Part shown: in pieces, positions 52,627-62,408 of the stretch
Layout of the letters: each line of letters begins with the position of its first letter
Position numbering within the stretch: position 1 is the stretch's first letter
Origin: Hymenobacter arizonensis
GTDB lineage: Bacteria; Bacteroidota; Bacteroidia; Cytophagales; Hymenobacteraceae
Direction: 5' to 3'
NCBI RefSeq assembly: GCF_900115775.1
Contig: NZ_FOXS01000006.1
Coordinates: forward strand, 248,001 to 312,000
DNA length: 64,000 bases
The notes under the pieces: model-generated
What the model was told of the DNA's origin: nothing
Seen by the model: only the letters and a program-made list of their open reading frames with translations
The model's database searches: none
Made by a program: the position numbers and the translations under genes

Positions 52627-52713
52627 TTGAGCTTGTTGCCAGCAAGGGCCCTCCCGAACAACGCTAGCCAATTAGCTAAAGTATAAGGGTGCTCTTTCTG
52701 GCAACAAGCTCAA
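52627..52713. repeat. Inverted repeat between lon and porQ
   Basis: TTGAGCTTGTTGCCAG at 52627-52642 is perfectly complementary to 52698-52713, with 55 bp between. Short further pairing is possible outside (GCGC with GCGC). No T-run follows on the minus strand, so it is not a standard terminator of lon. Confidence 0.75.
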
Positions 52714-52726
52714 ACGTGCGCTACAC

Positions 52727-55246
<2,520 letters not shown>

Positions 55247-55476
55247 GAACGAGAATAAAGCCTAAAGCAAGAAAATGGTGCCAGTTTGGCAGCCGTACGC
55301 CGCGAGAAGCGGGAGGTACAAGGTACGGCTTCCCGGCACTTTTGGACATCAATGGCCGTGCCAGCGAAACTGTTCCGCCAAAGCGGCGCAATTCGCTACG
55401 AAATCGCAGCTGCCCTCCGCTTGAAATCGCTAATTTGTTGGCAACTTGCGTAAATTATTATACCAATACTCTACTA

Positions 55477-57645
55477 ATGTCCGTCATATTGCGTTTGTGC
55501 CAATTAATTCTCCTATTTATGCTGGGAATGGCCGCCGCTCCGCACGCTCAAGCCCAACGCCGCCCTACCAAAGGAATTCCTCCGGCCGCATCACCATCTG
55601 CGGACACCACCAGTGGTGGCGCTTCGGCTGCCCCGGCCGGCCGCACTCCCAACGCAACCAAGCCACGGACAACACCAACCGCCAGCCCCACTCCGGCCAA
55701 CCAGCCGACCATTGCGCCTGGCAGCTATCGCGTTACGGGCCTAAATGGCCGCATCACGCGAAAACTGCGCCTGCGCTCCGACGGCACTCCGGACTTCATC
55801 TACATCAACAGCTACCCTTATTTTGAGGATAAGAAAGCCCTGCGGGCCATTGCCAAAGCCGAGCGCCGGCACCAGTACCGCGAGGCTCGGTTGATGCTGG
55901 AGAGCTACGTGGCCAAGTTTGGCCCCACCAATTTTGCCCGCAATACCGACATGCTTTGGCGCCTGGGGCAGTTGCTAGAGCGCGACAATCAGCAGGCGAA
56001 GGCGAAGGCTTACTACCGCCTCGCCCTCAAGCACCACCGCACCGACATTAAAAAAATACAACTCTATTACGACTCGCTCGAGAAAAAAAATCAGGACCTG
56101 TACGTCCCCCTCAAAACGTACTACGACCTAGTGGAGTACCGCAAAAACCTGAACACGTTTCATCCTCCCCGCGGCGTGTACACGAGCATGGGCGATGCCG
56201 TGAACACCAAGTCGCCGGACTACGGGCCCGCCATGGGCGGCAACGATTCCATTATCTATTTTAGCAGCAAGCGCAAGCGCCGGGGCATCACCGGCGTGAT
56301 GGACGAAGACCTCTACTTTTCCCGCAGGGAAGGCATCAACTGGAGCGACGCCGAGCCCATGCCCAAGCCCATCAATTCGCCCAACAACGAAGGCTCGGCG
56401 TGCCTGAGCAAGGACGGAAGGACCATTTTCTTTGCCCGCTGCGAGTGTTCGACCTGCCACGGCAATTGCGACCTGTTCACGGCCACCAAGGGGAAAGACG
56501 GCAAATGGAGCACGCCTAAAAGCTTGGGGCCCAACGTAAACTCGTCAGCCTGGGATTCGCAGCCCACGCTTTCGCAGAACGAGGATACGCTATACTTTGC
56601 CTCTGACCGGCTCGGGGGCTTCGGACTGTCGGACATCTACTTCACGCACAAGCTGAAAAATGGCCAGTGGAGCCCCGCCCAAAACGCTGGGCCCGTGGTG
56701 AACACCCGCGAAAGCGAAGTAAGCCCCTTCTACCACCCGCTCTACCACGTGCTGTACTTCAGCTCGCGTGGTCAGCTGCTGAACTTTGGCGACTTCGACA
56801 TCTACAAGACCTACCGCGTGGGTGGCCGCTGGCAGGAGCCCAAAAACATTGGCCCCTTGGTCAACGGCAAGGGGTCGGAATACTACTTTACCATCGACGC
56901 CGATAGCAAAAACCTCTACTACGCCCGTTCCGAAGCCGAGAACATCAACAACCTCGACCTCTACTCCTTCCCGCTGCCCATGGAGGCCCAGCCGCTGGCC
57001 ACCACCCACGTCGAGGGCACTCTCCTCGATTCGGTGTCCAGCAAGCCGCTCAAAGGTATTGTGAGCATTATTGACTTGGACAACGGCATTGAAGTGGCCA
57101 GCAAGTTTATCCGGCCCGATGGCACCTTCGACTTCGAGCTGATGGAGGGTTCGCACTACGCCATGCTGATTCAGAGCACCGATTTCTTCAGCGTGGAAAA
57201 ACAGTTTGAGCTGAAAGGCGACACGGTAATGACCTTGCTTACGAACAGCATCGACTATAAGCTGCCGCTGATTTTTAAAAATATTGAATTTCAGCCGGGT
57301 AAGTCAGCTATTCTGCCCTCCATGCACACGACGCTCGACCGGATAGCCATTTTTCTGGTTGACCACCCCACGTTCCGGCTCAACATTGGGGGGCACACCG
57401 ATGCCAGCGGCGACCCCGACGTGAACGAGCAGCTCTCGCAGGACCGCGCCGAGGAAATCCGCCGCTACATTGAGCGCAAGGGCAAGCTCAAGCCCAACCG
57501 CATCGAGAGCCTGGGCTACGGCTCTACCCGCCCCCTCAAAGACGAGCTGACCGATGCCGACGCCAAGGTGAACCGCCGTGTCGAGTTTCGCCTCATCAAA
57601 CCCGACAACGAAAAGCCAGCCGATGGCGGGGGAGATTGGAAATAG
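55477..57645 (+). CDS. PorE-like OmpA-family protein with TPR, beta-propeller and CRD domains
   Basis: A 722-residue envelope protein. Signal peptide (about 1-27, ending AQA) and Pro/Thr-rich linker; helical repeat region (about 100-190); PD40-type beta-propeller repeats (about 215-500), seen as recurrent IIYFSSKRK, IFFARCE, LYFASDRLGGFGLSDIY and LYFSSRGQ blades; a carboxypeptidase-regulatory-like domain (about 510-590, VEGTLLDSVSSKPLKGIVSI); and a C-terminal OmpA peptidoglycan-binding domain (about 610-720, with IGGHTDASGDPDVNEQLSQDRA in two parts). This order is that of PorE of the type IX secretion system, but PorE is a lipoprotein and here I see no lipobox Cys. Many OmpA-PD40 paralogues exist, so PorE-like is cautious. 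The start at 55477 is set by the signal peptide. Confidence 0.85.
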   Translation: MSVILRLCQLILLFMLGMAAAPHAQAQRRPTKGIPPAASPSADTTSGGASAAPAGRTPNATKPRTTPTASPTPANQPTIAPGSYRVTGLNGRITRKLRLRSDGTPDFIYINSYPYFEDKKALRAIAKAERRHQYREARLMLESYVAKFGPTNFARNTDMLWRLGQLLERDNQQAKAKAYYRLALKHHRTDIKKIQLYYDSLEKKNQDLYVPLKTYYDLVEYRKNLNTFHPPRGVYTSMGDAVNTKSPDYGPAMGGNDSIIYFSSKRKRRGITGVMDEDLYFSRREGINWSDAEPMPKPINSPNNEGSACLSKDGRTIFFARCECSTCHGNCDLFTATKGKDGKWSTPKSLGPNVNSSAWDSQPTLSQNEDTLYFASDRLGGFGLSDIYFTHKLKNGQWSPAQNAGPVVNTRESEVSPFYHPLYHVLYFSSRGQLLNFGDFDIYKTYRVGGRWQEPKNIGPLVNGKGSEYYFTIDADSKNLYYARSEAENINNLDLYSFPLPMEAQPLATTHVEGTLLDSVSSKPLKGIVSIIDLDNGIEVASKFIRPDGTFDFELMEGSHYAMLIQSTDFFSVEKQFELKGDTVMTLLTNSIDYKLPLIFKNIEFQPGKSAILPSMHTTLDRIAIFLVDHPTFRLNIGGHTDASGDPDVNEQLSQDRAEEIRRYIERKGKLKPNRIESLGYGSTRPLKDELTDADAKVNRRVEFRLIKPDNEKPADGGGDWK

Positions 57646-57702
57646 CGTAGTCTTAATGGCAGCATCGCCGCTTCTACTCAAGGCAATCAAACCCAGGCTA
57701 AC

Positions 57703-58143
57703 GTGATACTCAACCACATTCCTGATTTTAGCCTGCAGTACGAGGACACGCTGGGCTTGCTGCGCATGGAATGGGTTTCGGGCGAAGCCACTCAGACGCT
57801 CCGCGCCAGTGCCGCGCAGCTGCTGCTCCTGGCTCGGGAGTTGGCCGTGCGCACGCTGCTCATCGACATGAACTCGCTGCCCAACATTTCGGTGGAAGAC
57901 GAGCTGTGGCTGGGCACCTACTGGATGCCCGGCATTGTGCAGCTGCCGCTGGAGCGTCTGGTGCTGGCCATCGATAGTGGCCAGCTGCACAACCAGCTGG
58001 CCATCGACGCACTGCATGACTTGGTGCAGCCCGCCATTCGGTTCGAGTCGCATTATTTCTCGGATGTCCTGTCGGCCCTACAGTGGCTCACCGAAGGCAC
58101 CAACCGCCTGCCCGCGCTACTGGCCGAGTGGAGCGCCCGCTAG
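57703..58143 (+). CDS. STAS-like hypothetical protein
   Basis: A 146-residue cytosolic protein with alternating strands and helices. The central part (TLLIDMNSLPNISVEDELWLG) and the pattern of a strand leading to an acidic residue, then a helix (ASAAQLLLLARELAV), resemble the STAS/SpoIIAA-like fold used in anti-sigma antagonists and small regulators. No phosphorylatable Ser/Thr is obvious at the usual position. The start is GTG at 57703, 57 bp after the OmpA gene stop on the same strand, and convergent with the GreA-like gene ending 7 bp away. Function unknown. Confidence 0.65.
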   Translation: MILNHIPDFSLQYEDTLGLLRMEWVSGEATQTLRASAAQLLLLARELAVRTLLIDMNSLPNISVEDELWLGTYWMPGIVQLPLERLVLAIDSGQLHNQLAIDALHDLVQPAIRFESHYFSDVLSALQWLTEGTNRLPALLAEWSAR

Positions 58144-58150
58144 ACCTCTC

Positions 58151-58600
58151 CTACTCCACTGCCAGCACCTGCACCGCCCTGCCGTTGAACGCGACCTGCT
58201 CGCCAGCCCGCAGCCCCTTCAGCGCCAGCGCCACCGGCGCAGCAGCCGACACGGCAAAGACTTCGGGCCCACCCTCTATCACCAACCTGCCCGCGCTGAT
58301 GCTGATATAGAAGCGGCCCATGCTGGTGTGCACCAGCGCGCCGGGCCGCACGGTGTCGCAAGCTCCATTGGGGCTGATGCGGGCCAGCTCGGCTTGTAGC
58401 TGCTGGGCCTGCTGCATGTGAGCGGCGTTGCGGTCGCGCTCGGCATTGGCCATTTCACGGCCGGTTTCATACTTGTCGCCCGCGCTGCTCTTGGTTTCGG
58501 AGCTCGAGGACTCCTGGGCGGCTTGCATGGCGGTGCGCGCCGCATCGATGCGCTCCTGGATAAAGGCTTGGCAGAGGGCGTGGAGGGCGGGTTTGGTCAT
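58151..58600 (-). CDS. GreA/GreB C-terminal-like small protein
   Basis: A 149-residue protein. The N-terminal half is helical (ALCQAFIQERIDAARTAMQAA, split at ERIDAAR) with the conserved-looking ETKSSAGDKYETGREMANAERD stretch at about 35-56. The C-terminal half is a beta-rich domain (VHTSMGRFYISISAGRLVIEG, then APVALALKGLRAGEQVAFNG), which recalls the FKBP-like domain of GreA. Such proteins are common in Bacteroidota and are sometimes mislabelled as 3-oxoacyl-ACP synthase, a call the length and sequence do not support. The ATG at 58600 overlaps the stop of the upstream gene (ATGA), implying translational coupling. Last gene of the operon starting with the GH3 gene. Confidence 0.7.
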   Translation of the reverse strand: MTKPALHALCQAFIQERIDAARTAMQAAQESSSSETKSSAGDKYETGREMANAERDRNAAHMQQAQQLQAELARISPNGACDTVRPGALVHTSMGRFYISISAGRLVIEGGPEVFAVSAAAPVALALKGLRAGEQVAFNGRAVQVLAVE

Positions 58601-59028
58601 CTCGTCTCGGCTTTCCATACTATTTGCGAATTGATTTGCATCTGCCAATTCGAGAGCAGCATTCCTAATTTGTTGATGGCAGCTACTTCGGAAGCAATTG
58701 AAAATTCGAACCGGTGATGCTCAGCTCGCTCTTCGTTATTATCAACTATTATTTTCAGCGCCGCATGCCCTGCTGGGCTGGTGCAATAAGCCTCTATGAG
58801 CAAGTAGCCCAAAGACGAAGGATACCCAACCTGGCCAATTTCAAAACTAACCGTACCCGTGGCGCTTTTGGGGAATTCCATCAACGATTCTCCGAAAGCT
58901 GTAAACATACCGGCATCACCATAAAAATATACGTGTGCTTTAACATCTGGCCTGATAATCTCTATGTCGAATGAATAATCATCATCGTGGTCAATGGTGA
59001 CAGAAAACTTGAGTTTGCTTCTCTTCAT
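58597..59028 (-). CDS. Hypothetical protein in the GH3-HAD operon
   Basis: A 143-residue protein with a mainly beta-strand pattern (KFSVTIDHDDDYSFDIEIIRP, then VKAHVYFYGDAGMFTAF, then GTVSFEIGQVG) and a C-terminal helix. No signal peptide or membrane helix. The acidic DHDDDY near the N-terminus is distinctive. I recognise no family. It starts 2 bp after the HAD gene stop and overlaps the next gene by 4 bp, so it is firmly part of the operon. Such small beta-rich proteins are sometimes immunity or accessory proteins, but nothing here shows that. Confidence 0.7.
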   Translation of the reverse strand: MKRSKLKFSVTIDHDDDYSFDIEIIRPDVKAHVYFYGDAGMFTAFGESLMEFPKSATGTVSFEIGQVGYPSSLGYLLIEAYCTSPAGHAALKIIVDNNEERAEHHRFEFSIASEVAAINKLGMLLSNWQMQINSQIVWKAETR

Positions 59029-59030
59029 GC

Positions 59031-59495
59031 TTATGCCTGGTTGATTTGACTGCCAGCTAACTCAAGTGCCGCCCGCACCTTTTCGGCCCATTGTTCATCA
59101 TCGGGCGCCACCACCAGCATGCGGAAGCCGTGCCGTTCGCCTTCTATTCGCACTCCATCCGAATCATCAATCAACAAATCGATACCGAAGCTTGGCGGGT
59201 GCTTGGTGCATCTCACTTTAACTGTTTGGTTGTGCCGCTGCTGGTTCACTACTCCATCCAACCAGATTCCGTGCAACCAAAACAGCTTGCGGATGTGCCA
59301 AATGCTACGGTAAGAAGTAGTGTACACCCACACTTCCCAGCCCTGCTGCTGGCAGTATTCCGCAAGTTTCTCAATTCCCTGACGCAGCCGCTGGCCGCCT
59401 AGCAGCCTGGCTAAAATATATCTGCGGGGCTTCTCCAACGGGAAGTTATATCCACAGTGAATAAGGGTGTTATCAAGGTCAAAGGCGACTCGCAT
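59031..59495 (-). CDS. HAD-superfamily phosphatase-like protein
   Basis: A 155-residue HAD protein with minimal or no cap. Motif I is AFDLDNTL with the nucleophile Asp6 and acid Asp8. Motif II is the Thr in VWVYTTSYRS. The C-terminal acidic motif is LLIDDSDGVRIEG. The motif III lysine is probably among VKVRCTKHPP. The compact form and the IDDS box suggest a small phosphatase or a nucleotidase-like enzyme; the substrate is not known. The ATG at 59495 (MRVAFDLDN) is chosen, 4 bp after the GH3 gene stop; a start at 59525 would overlap that gene. Confidence 0.8.
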   Translation of the reverse strand: MRVAFDLDNTLIHCGYNFPLEKPRRYILARLLGGQRLRQGIEKLAEYCQQQGWEVWVYTTSYRSIWHIRKLFWLHGIWLDGVVNQQRHNQTVKVRCTKHPPSFGIDLLIDDSDGVRIEGERHGFRMLVVAPDDEQWAEKVRAALELAGSQINQA

Positions 59496-59499
59496 TGTA

Positions 59500-60993
59500 T
59501 TAAACGAAAAGTAAGCCCTCGGCAACCTTCCGGTCGTTGCCCAGGCGCGGCACCTTGTTTTGCCCGCCCAGCTTACCCAGGCTTTTCATATACCGCTGAA
59601 ACGCACCAGCAGGTAGCGGCGTCAACTGCAGCGGCACCAGAATATTGCCACGGCGCAGGTCATCATAGTAGGAATTACGCTGGCGCAATGCCGCATCCAA
59701 AGCCGCCGCGAAAGCAGCAGCATCGCGCGGCGGGCGCGCAAACTCTACCAGCCACTCATGGCGCGAAGGGGTGGCGGGGTCCTCACTTACCAGGGGCGCT
59801 ACGGTGAATTCTACTACTTCTACCTCCGGGAACTGAGCCATGCCGGCGCGCAAGGCCTGTTCCACTTCCTCGCCAATGACGTGCTCGCCAAAGGCCGAAA
59901 GGAAGTGTTTGATACGGCCCGTTACCACCACGCGGTGCGGCGCCAGGCTCACAAACCGCACGGTGTCGCCCAACGAGTAAGCCCATAGGCCGGCGTTGGA
60001 GGTGAGCACCACGGCGTACTGCTTGTCCAGTTCCACATCGGCGATGGTGAGGCGGGGCGCGTCGGGCTCGAAGAAGCGCTCGGCCGGCACAAACTCGAAG
60101 AAGATGCCGCTATTCAGCAGCAGGAGCAGCCCCGGGTTGCCCGGCTCGTCCTGGAAGGCCAAGAAGCCCTCCGAGGCCGGAAACAGCTCAATGCTATCGA
60201 CGGGCCGCCCGATGCTTTCGAAGAGCTTGGCGCGGTAAGGCTCAAAGTTGACTCCGCCGTACACGAACAGGTTAAAATCTGGAAAAATATCTTTGATGGG
60301 GCGGCCGGTGCGGGCCGTGAGCCGGTCGAAGTACATCTGCACCCAGGGCGGAATGCCCGATATGAGGGTCATCTTTTCCCCCAACGTTTCGTCCACGATG
60401 CGTTCCAGCTTGGTTTCCCAGTCCTCGATGATGTTAGTGGCGTAGCTCGGCAGCTGGTTGCGGCGCAGGTAGGCCGGCACATGGTGGTTGGCAATGCCCG
60501 AGAGGCGGCCGGTGCGGATGCCGTGGTGTATTTCCAGCTCCGGGGAGCCCGACAGGAAGATTAGTTTACCATCGAGAAACTGGCTGCGGCCGGTGCGGTA
60601 TATGTAGTAAAGCAGGGCATCGCGGGCCCCATCGATGTGGTTGGGGATGCTGTCCTTCGTGATGGGGATGTACTTGGTGCCAGAGGTGGTACCGCTGGTT
60701 TTAGCCAGATACAGCGGGTGGCCGGGCCAGAGCACATTGGCTTCGCCGGCTTGGGTGCGGTCGAAATAAGATTTGAGGCCTTCATAGTCGCGCACGGGCA
60801 CTTGGCGGGCCAGGTCGGTAGGCCTCGCTATGCCGCCCAGGCCGTGGTCGCGGCCGAACGCCGTGTTGGCAGCCGCAGTGGTAAGCTGGTGTAGCAACTC
60901 TAGTTGGGTAGCTTCGGGGCGGTGCTGCCAGCGCTGGTGGCGCCGGGCAACGTACCGGGCCAGCGGCCGGCTGAGTGCAGATTTTAGTCCCAT
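59500..60993 (-). CDS. GH3-family acyl-adenylate/thioester-forming ligase
   Basis: A 497-residue protein of the GH3 (auxin-responsive) family, members of the ANL superfamily. In plants GH3 enzymes join amino acids to hormones such as auxin and jasmonate; bacterial members are largely unstudied. The ATP-binding motifs are visible: YLAKTSGTTSGTKYIP (phosphate loop, about 93-108), ELFPASEGFLAFQ (adenine/ribose motif region), and VVLTSNAGLWAYSLGDTVRFV with the conserved Asp (GDTVRF). The C-terminal subdomain starts around VVVTGRIKHFLSAFGEHV. The ATG at 60993 fits. It is the first gene of a four-gene leftward operon with gaps of 4 and 2 bp and a 4-bp overlap. Confidence 0.92.
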   Translation of the reverse strand: MGLKSALSRPLARYVARRHQRWQHRPEATQLELLHQLTTAAANTAFGRDHGLGGIARPTDLARQVPVRDYEGLKSYFDRTQAGEANVLWPGHPLYLAKTSGTTSGTKYIPITKDSIPNHIDGARDALLYYIYRTGRSQFLDGKLIFLSGSPELEIHHGIRTGRLSGIANHHVPAYLRRNQLPSYATNIIEDWETKLERIVDETLGEKMTLISGIPPWVQMYFDRLTARTGRPIKDIFPDFNLFVYGGVNFEPYRAKLFESIGRPVDSIELFPASEGFLAFQDEPGNPGLLLLLNSGIFFEFVPAERFFEPDAPRLTIADVELDKQYAVVLTSNAGLWAYSLGDTVRFVSLAPHRVVVTGRIKHFLSAFGEHVIGEEVEQALRAGMAQFPEVEVVEFTVAPLVSEDPATPSRHEWLVEFARPPRDAAAFAAALDAALRQRNSYYDDLRRGNILVPLQLTPLPAGAFQRYMKSLGKLGGQNKVPRLGNDRKVAEGLLFV

Positions 60994-61137
60994 AATCTGA
61001 TTAAAAGCGCTGTTTCAGCGGTTGCGAAGGTACGTTGGCTCGGTGCACCAGTGCGCAAGCCCGGCAACCCGGCTAACTTGCCGCCGTTACCCTTGTTTCC
61101 CATACTCAACACTTAACTCACCAATCACCAAACAATC

Positions 61138-61572
61138 ATGGCAGACCACAAAGGCACCGCCGCCTGGACCGGCGACATCAAAGGCAGTGGCACCCTCAGC
61201 ACCGAAAGCGGCGCACTCAACGCTCCCTACTCCGTGGGCAGCCGCTTCGAAGGCAAGCAAGGCACCAACCCCGAGGAGCTCATCGGCGCAGCCCACGCCG
61301 GCTGCTACACCATGTACCTTACCAGCGTGCTCACCAAGCACGGCCACCAGGTCGAGAGCATCACCACCACCTCCACCGTCACAATGAACCCAAACAACGG
61401 GCACCCCGTCATCGAGCGCATTCACGTGAGCACCGAGGGCCGCGTGAGCGGCGGCAACATTACGGACGAGGATTTCCAGAAGCACGCTGAAGACGCCAAA
61501 GCCAACTGCCCCGTGTCGAAGGCGCTGAGCGCCGTGCCCGAAATGACGCTGGATGCTAAGTTTGTGGGCTAG
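61138..61572 (+). CDS. osmC: OsmC-family peroxiredoxin
   Basis: OsmC-type enzymes reduce organic hydroperoxides using two cysteines. The 144-residue protein has the family start (WTGDIKGSGTLSTESG), the RFEGKQGTNPEELIGAAHAGCYTM stretch (GTNPEELIGAAHAGC) with the peroxidatic Cys56, and the resolving Cys124 in AKANCPVSKAL. The Arg and Glu that polarise the reactive Cys (RFEGK, PEEL) are also in place. The ATG at 61138 fits the family start. A GTCATGCTGA-type inverted repeat lies 27 bp after the stop and its T-run may act as terminator. Confidence 0.94.
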   Translation: MADHKGTAAWTGDIKGSGTLSTESGALNAPYSVGSRFEGKQGTNPEELIGAAHAGCYTMYLTSVLTKHGHQVESITTTSTVTMNPNNGHPVIERIHVSTEGRVSGGNITDEDFQKHAEDAKANCPVSKALSAVPEMTLDAKFVG

Positions 61573-61598
61573 TTTTAGCCCCAGCTAATTTGAAAGGC

Positions 61599-61688
61599 CG
61601 TCATGCTGAGCTTTCCGAAGCATCTCCACCGCGCAACTAATCAATTCTAGTAGTGCGATGGAAATGCTTCAGCAAGCTCAGCATGACG
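61599..61688. repeat. Inverted repeat of the GTCATGCTGA family, possible terminator of osmC
   Basis: Arms of about 38 bp starting CGTCATGCTGAGCTT at 61599 and ending with its complement at 61688 match at about 32 of 38 positions; most differences are C/T or G/A type. Five T follow. The terminal words are shared with the element at 51404-51502. Confidence 0.85.
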
Positions 61689-61747
61689 TTTTTATTGTTC
61701 CAAGTCGTCATCATCACCCTACACGCCGCCGTTTCTGCTTTCCGCAC

Positions 61748-61755
61748 TAAATTTG
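61748..61755 (+). promoter_or_regulatory. -7 promoter element directly before the small membrane protein gene
   Basis: TAAATTTG matches TAnnTTTG exactly and ends 4 bp before the ATG at 61760, so the mRNA would begin at or within a few bases of the start codon. No clear -33 TTG at the usual spacing. Confidence 0.5.
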
Positions 61756-61759
61756 CCCT

Positions 61760-62257
61760 ATGCCCACTGGTACTACTCGCATCCGTCTTCGCCCCGCTAA
61801 TACTTCCCGCATCCCCTTCTGGGGTCAATTAGCCATCGGCGCCTTCTGGCTGACCTATGTGCTGTTTTCGATGTGGGGCGATACCAAAGCGAATGATTAC
61901 CATTTCCTGCACTGGGTTTTCCTTGTGTTCACATTCGTGTACATCGGCTACGTGCTAGTGCACAACGCCCCCATTTTTGGTACCCAGAGCTACCTGGAGT
62001 TCACCCCTGGCTACATCGTGCACAAGGCCGGTCTCTTCCGTGCCAAGCAGGTATTTGCCGCCGAGCGGATTGCGACCCTTGAGCTTCGCCCCATGCTGTT
62101 GCGCTTGCAGCTAAAAGACGGCGAAGTATATGCCCTGAACCTACGCGAAGTGAAAGGCAAAATGCGCAAAACCCGCTTTCGTGAGCAGGTACGGGAGTTT
62201 GCCGCTAAGCATGAGGTTCGGCTCTCGGAAACCAATAACCCTACGGCTACAGCCTAG
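61760..62257 (+). CDS. Two-helix membrane protein with PH-like domain
   Basis: A 165-residue protein. After a basic N-terminus (MPTGTTRIRLRP) come two membrane helices (about 21-39, WGQLAIGAFWLTYVLFSMW, and 48-66, FLHWVFLVFTFVYIGYVLV). A soluble C-terminal domain (75-155) follows, with the strand pattern of bacterial PH-like domains (LEFTPGYIVHKAGLFRAKQV, in two strands; then LRLQLKDGEVYALNL), ending in a basic helix. Function unknown; in other bacteria such proteins are small membrane-associated adaptors. The start codon is 4 bp after a promoter box. It converges with dnaA across an inverted repeat. Confidence 0.7.
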   Translation: MPTGTTRIRLRPANTSRIPFWGQLAIGAFWLTYVLFSMWGDTKANDYHFLHWVFLVFTFVYIGYVLVHNAPIFGTQSYLEFTPGYIVHKAGLFRAKQVFAAERIATLELRPMLLRLQLKDGEVYALNLREVKGKMRKTRFREQVREFAAKHEVRLSETNNPTATA

Positions 62258-62279
62258 TTATTCGGATTTGCAGCATGCT

Positions 62280-62408
62280 GTAGAGACGCCACACTTGGCG
62301 TCTCGGCTTCTGCGCCGTTGAGTTGTAGCAGCCCCTCCTATCGTTTAGTTATTGTTCACCGCCGAGGCGCAAACCGCAGGTTGGCGTAGCCAAGCGTCGC
62401 GTCTCTAC
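62280..62408. repeat. Inverted repeat overlapping the dnaA stop codon
   Basis: GTAGAGACGCCACACTTGGC at 62280-62299 pairs with 62389-62408 at 18 of 20 positions. Inside are further GAGGCGC/GCGCC-type partial matches. The right arm covers the dnaA stop (62405-62407). It separates the convergent dnaA and the small membrane protein gene. Confidence 0.8.
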
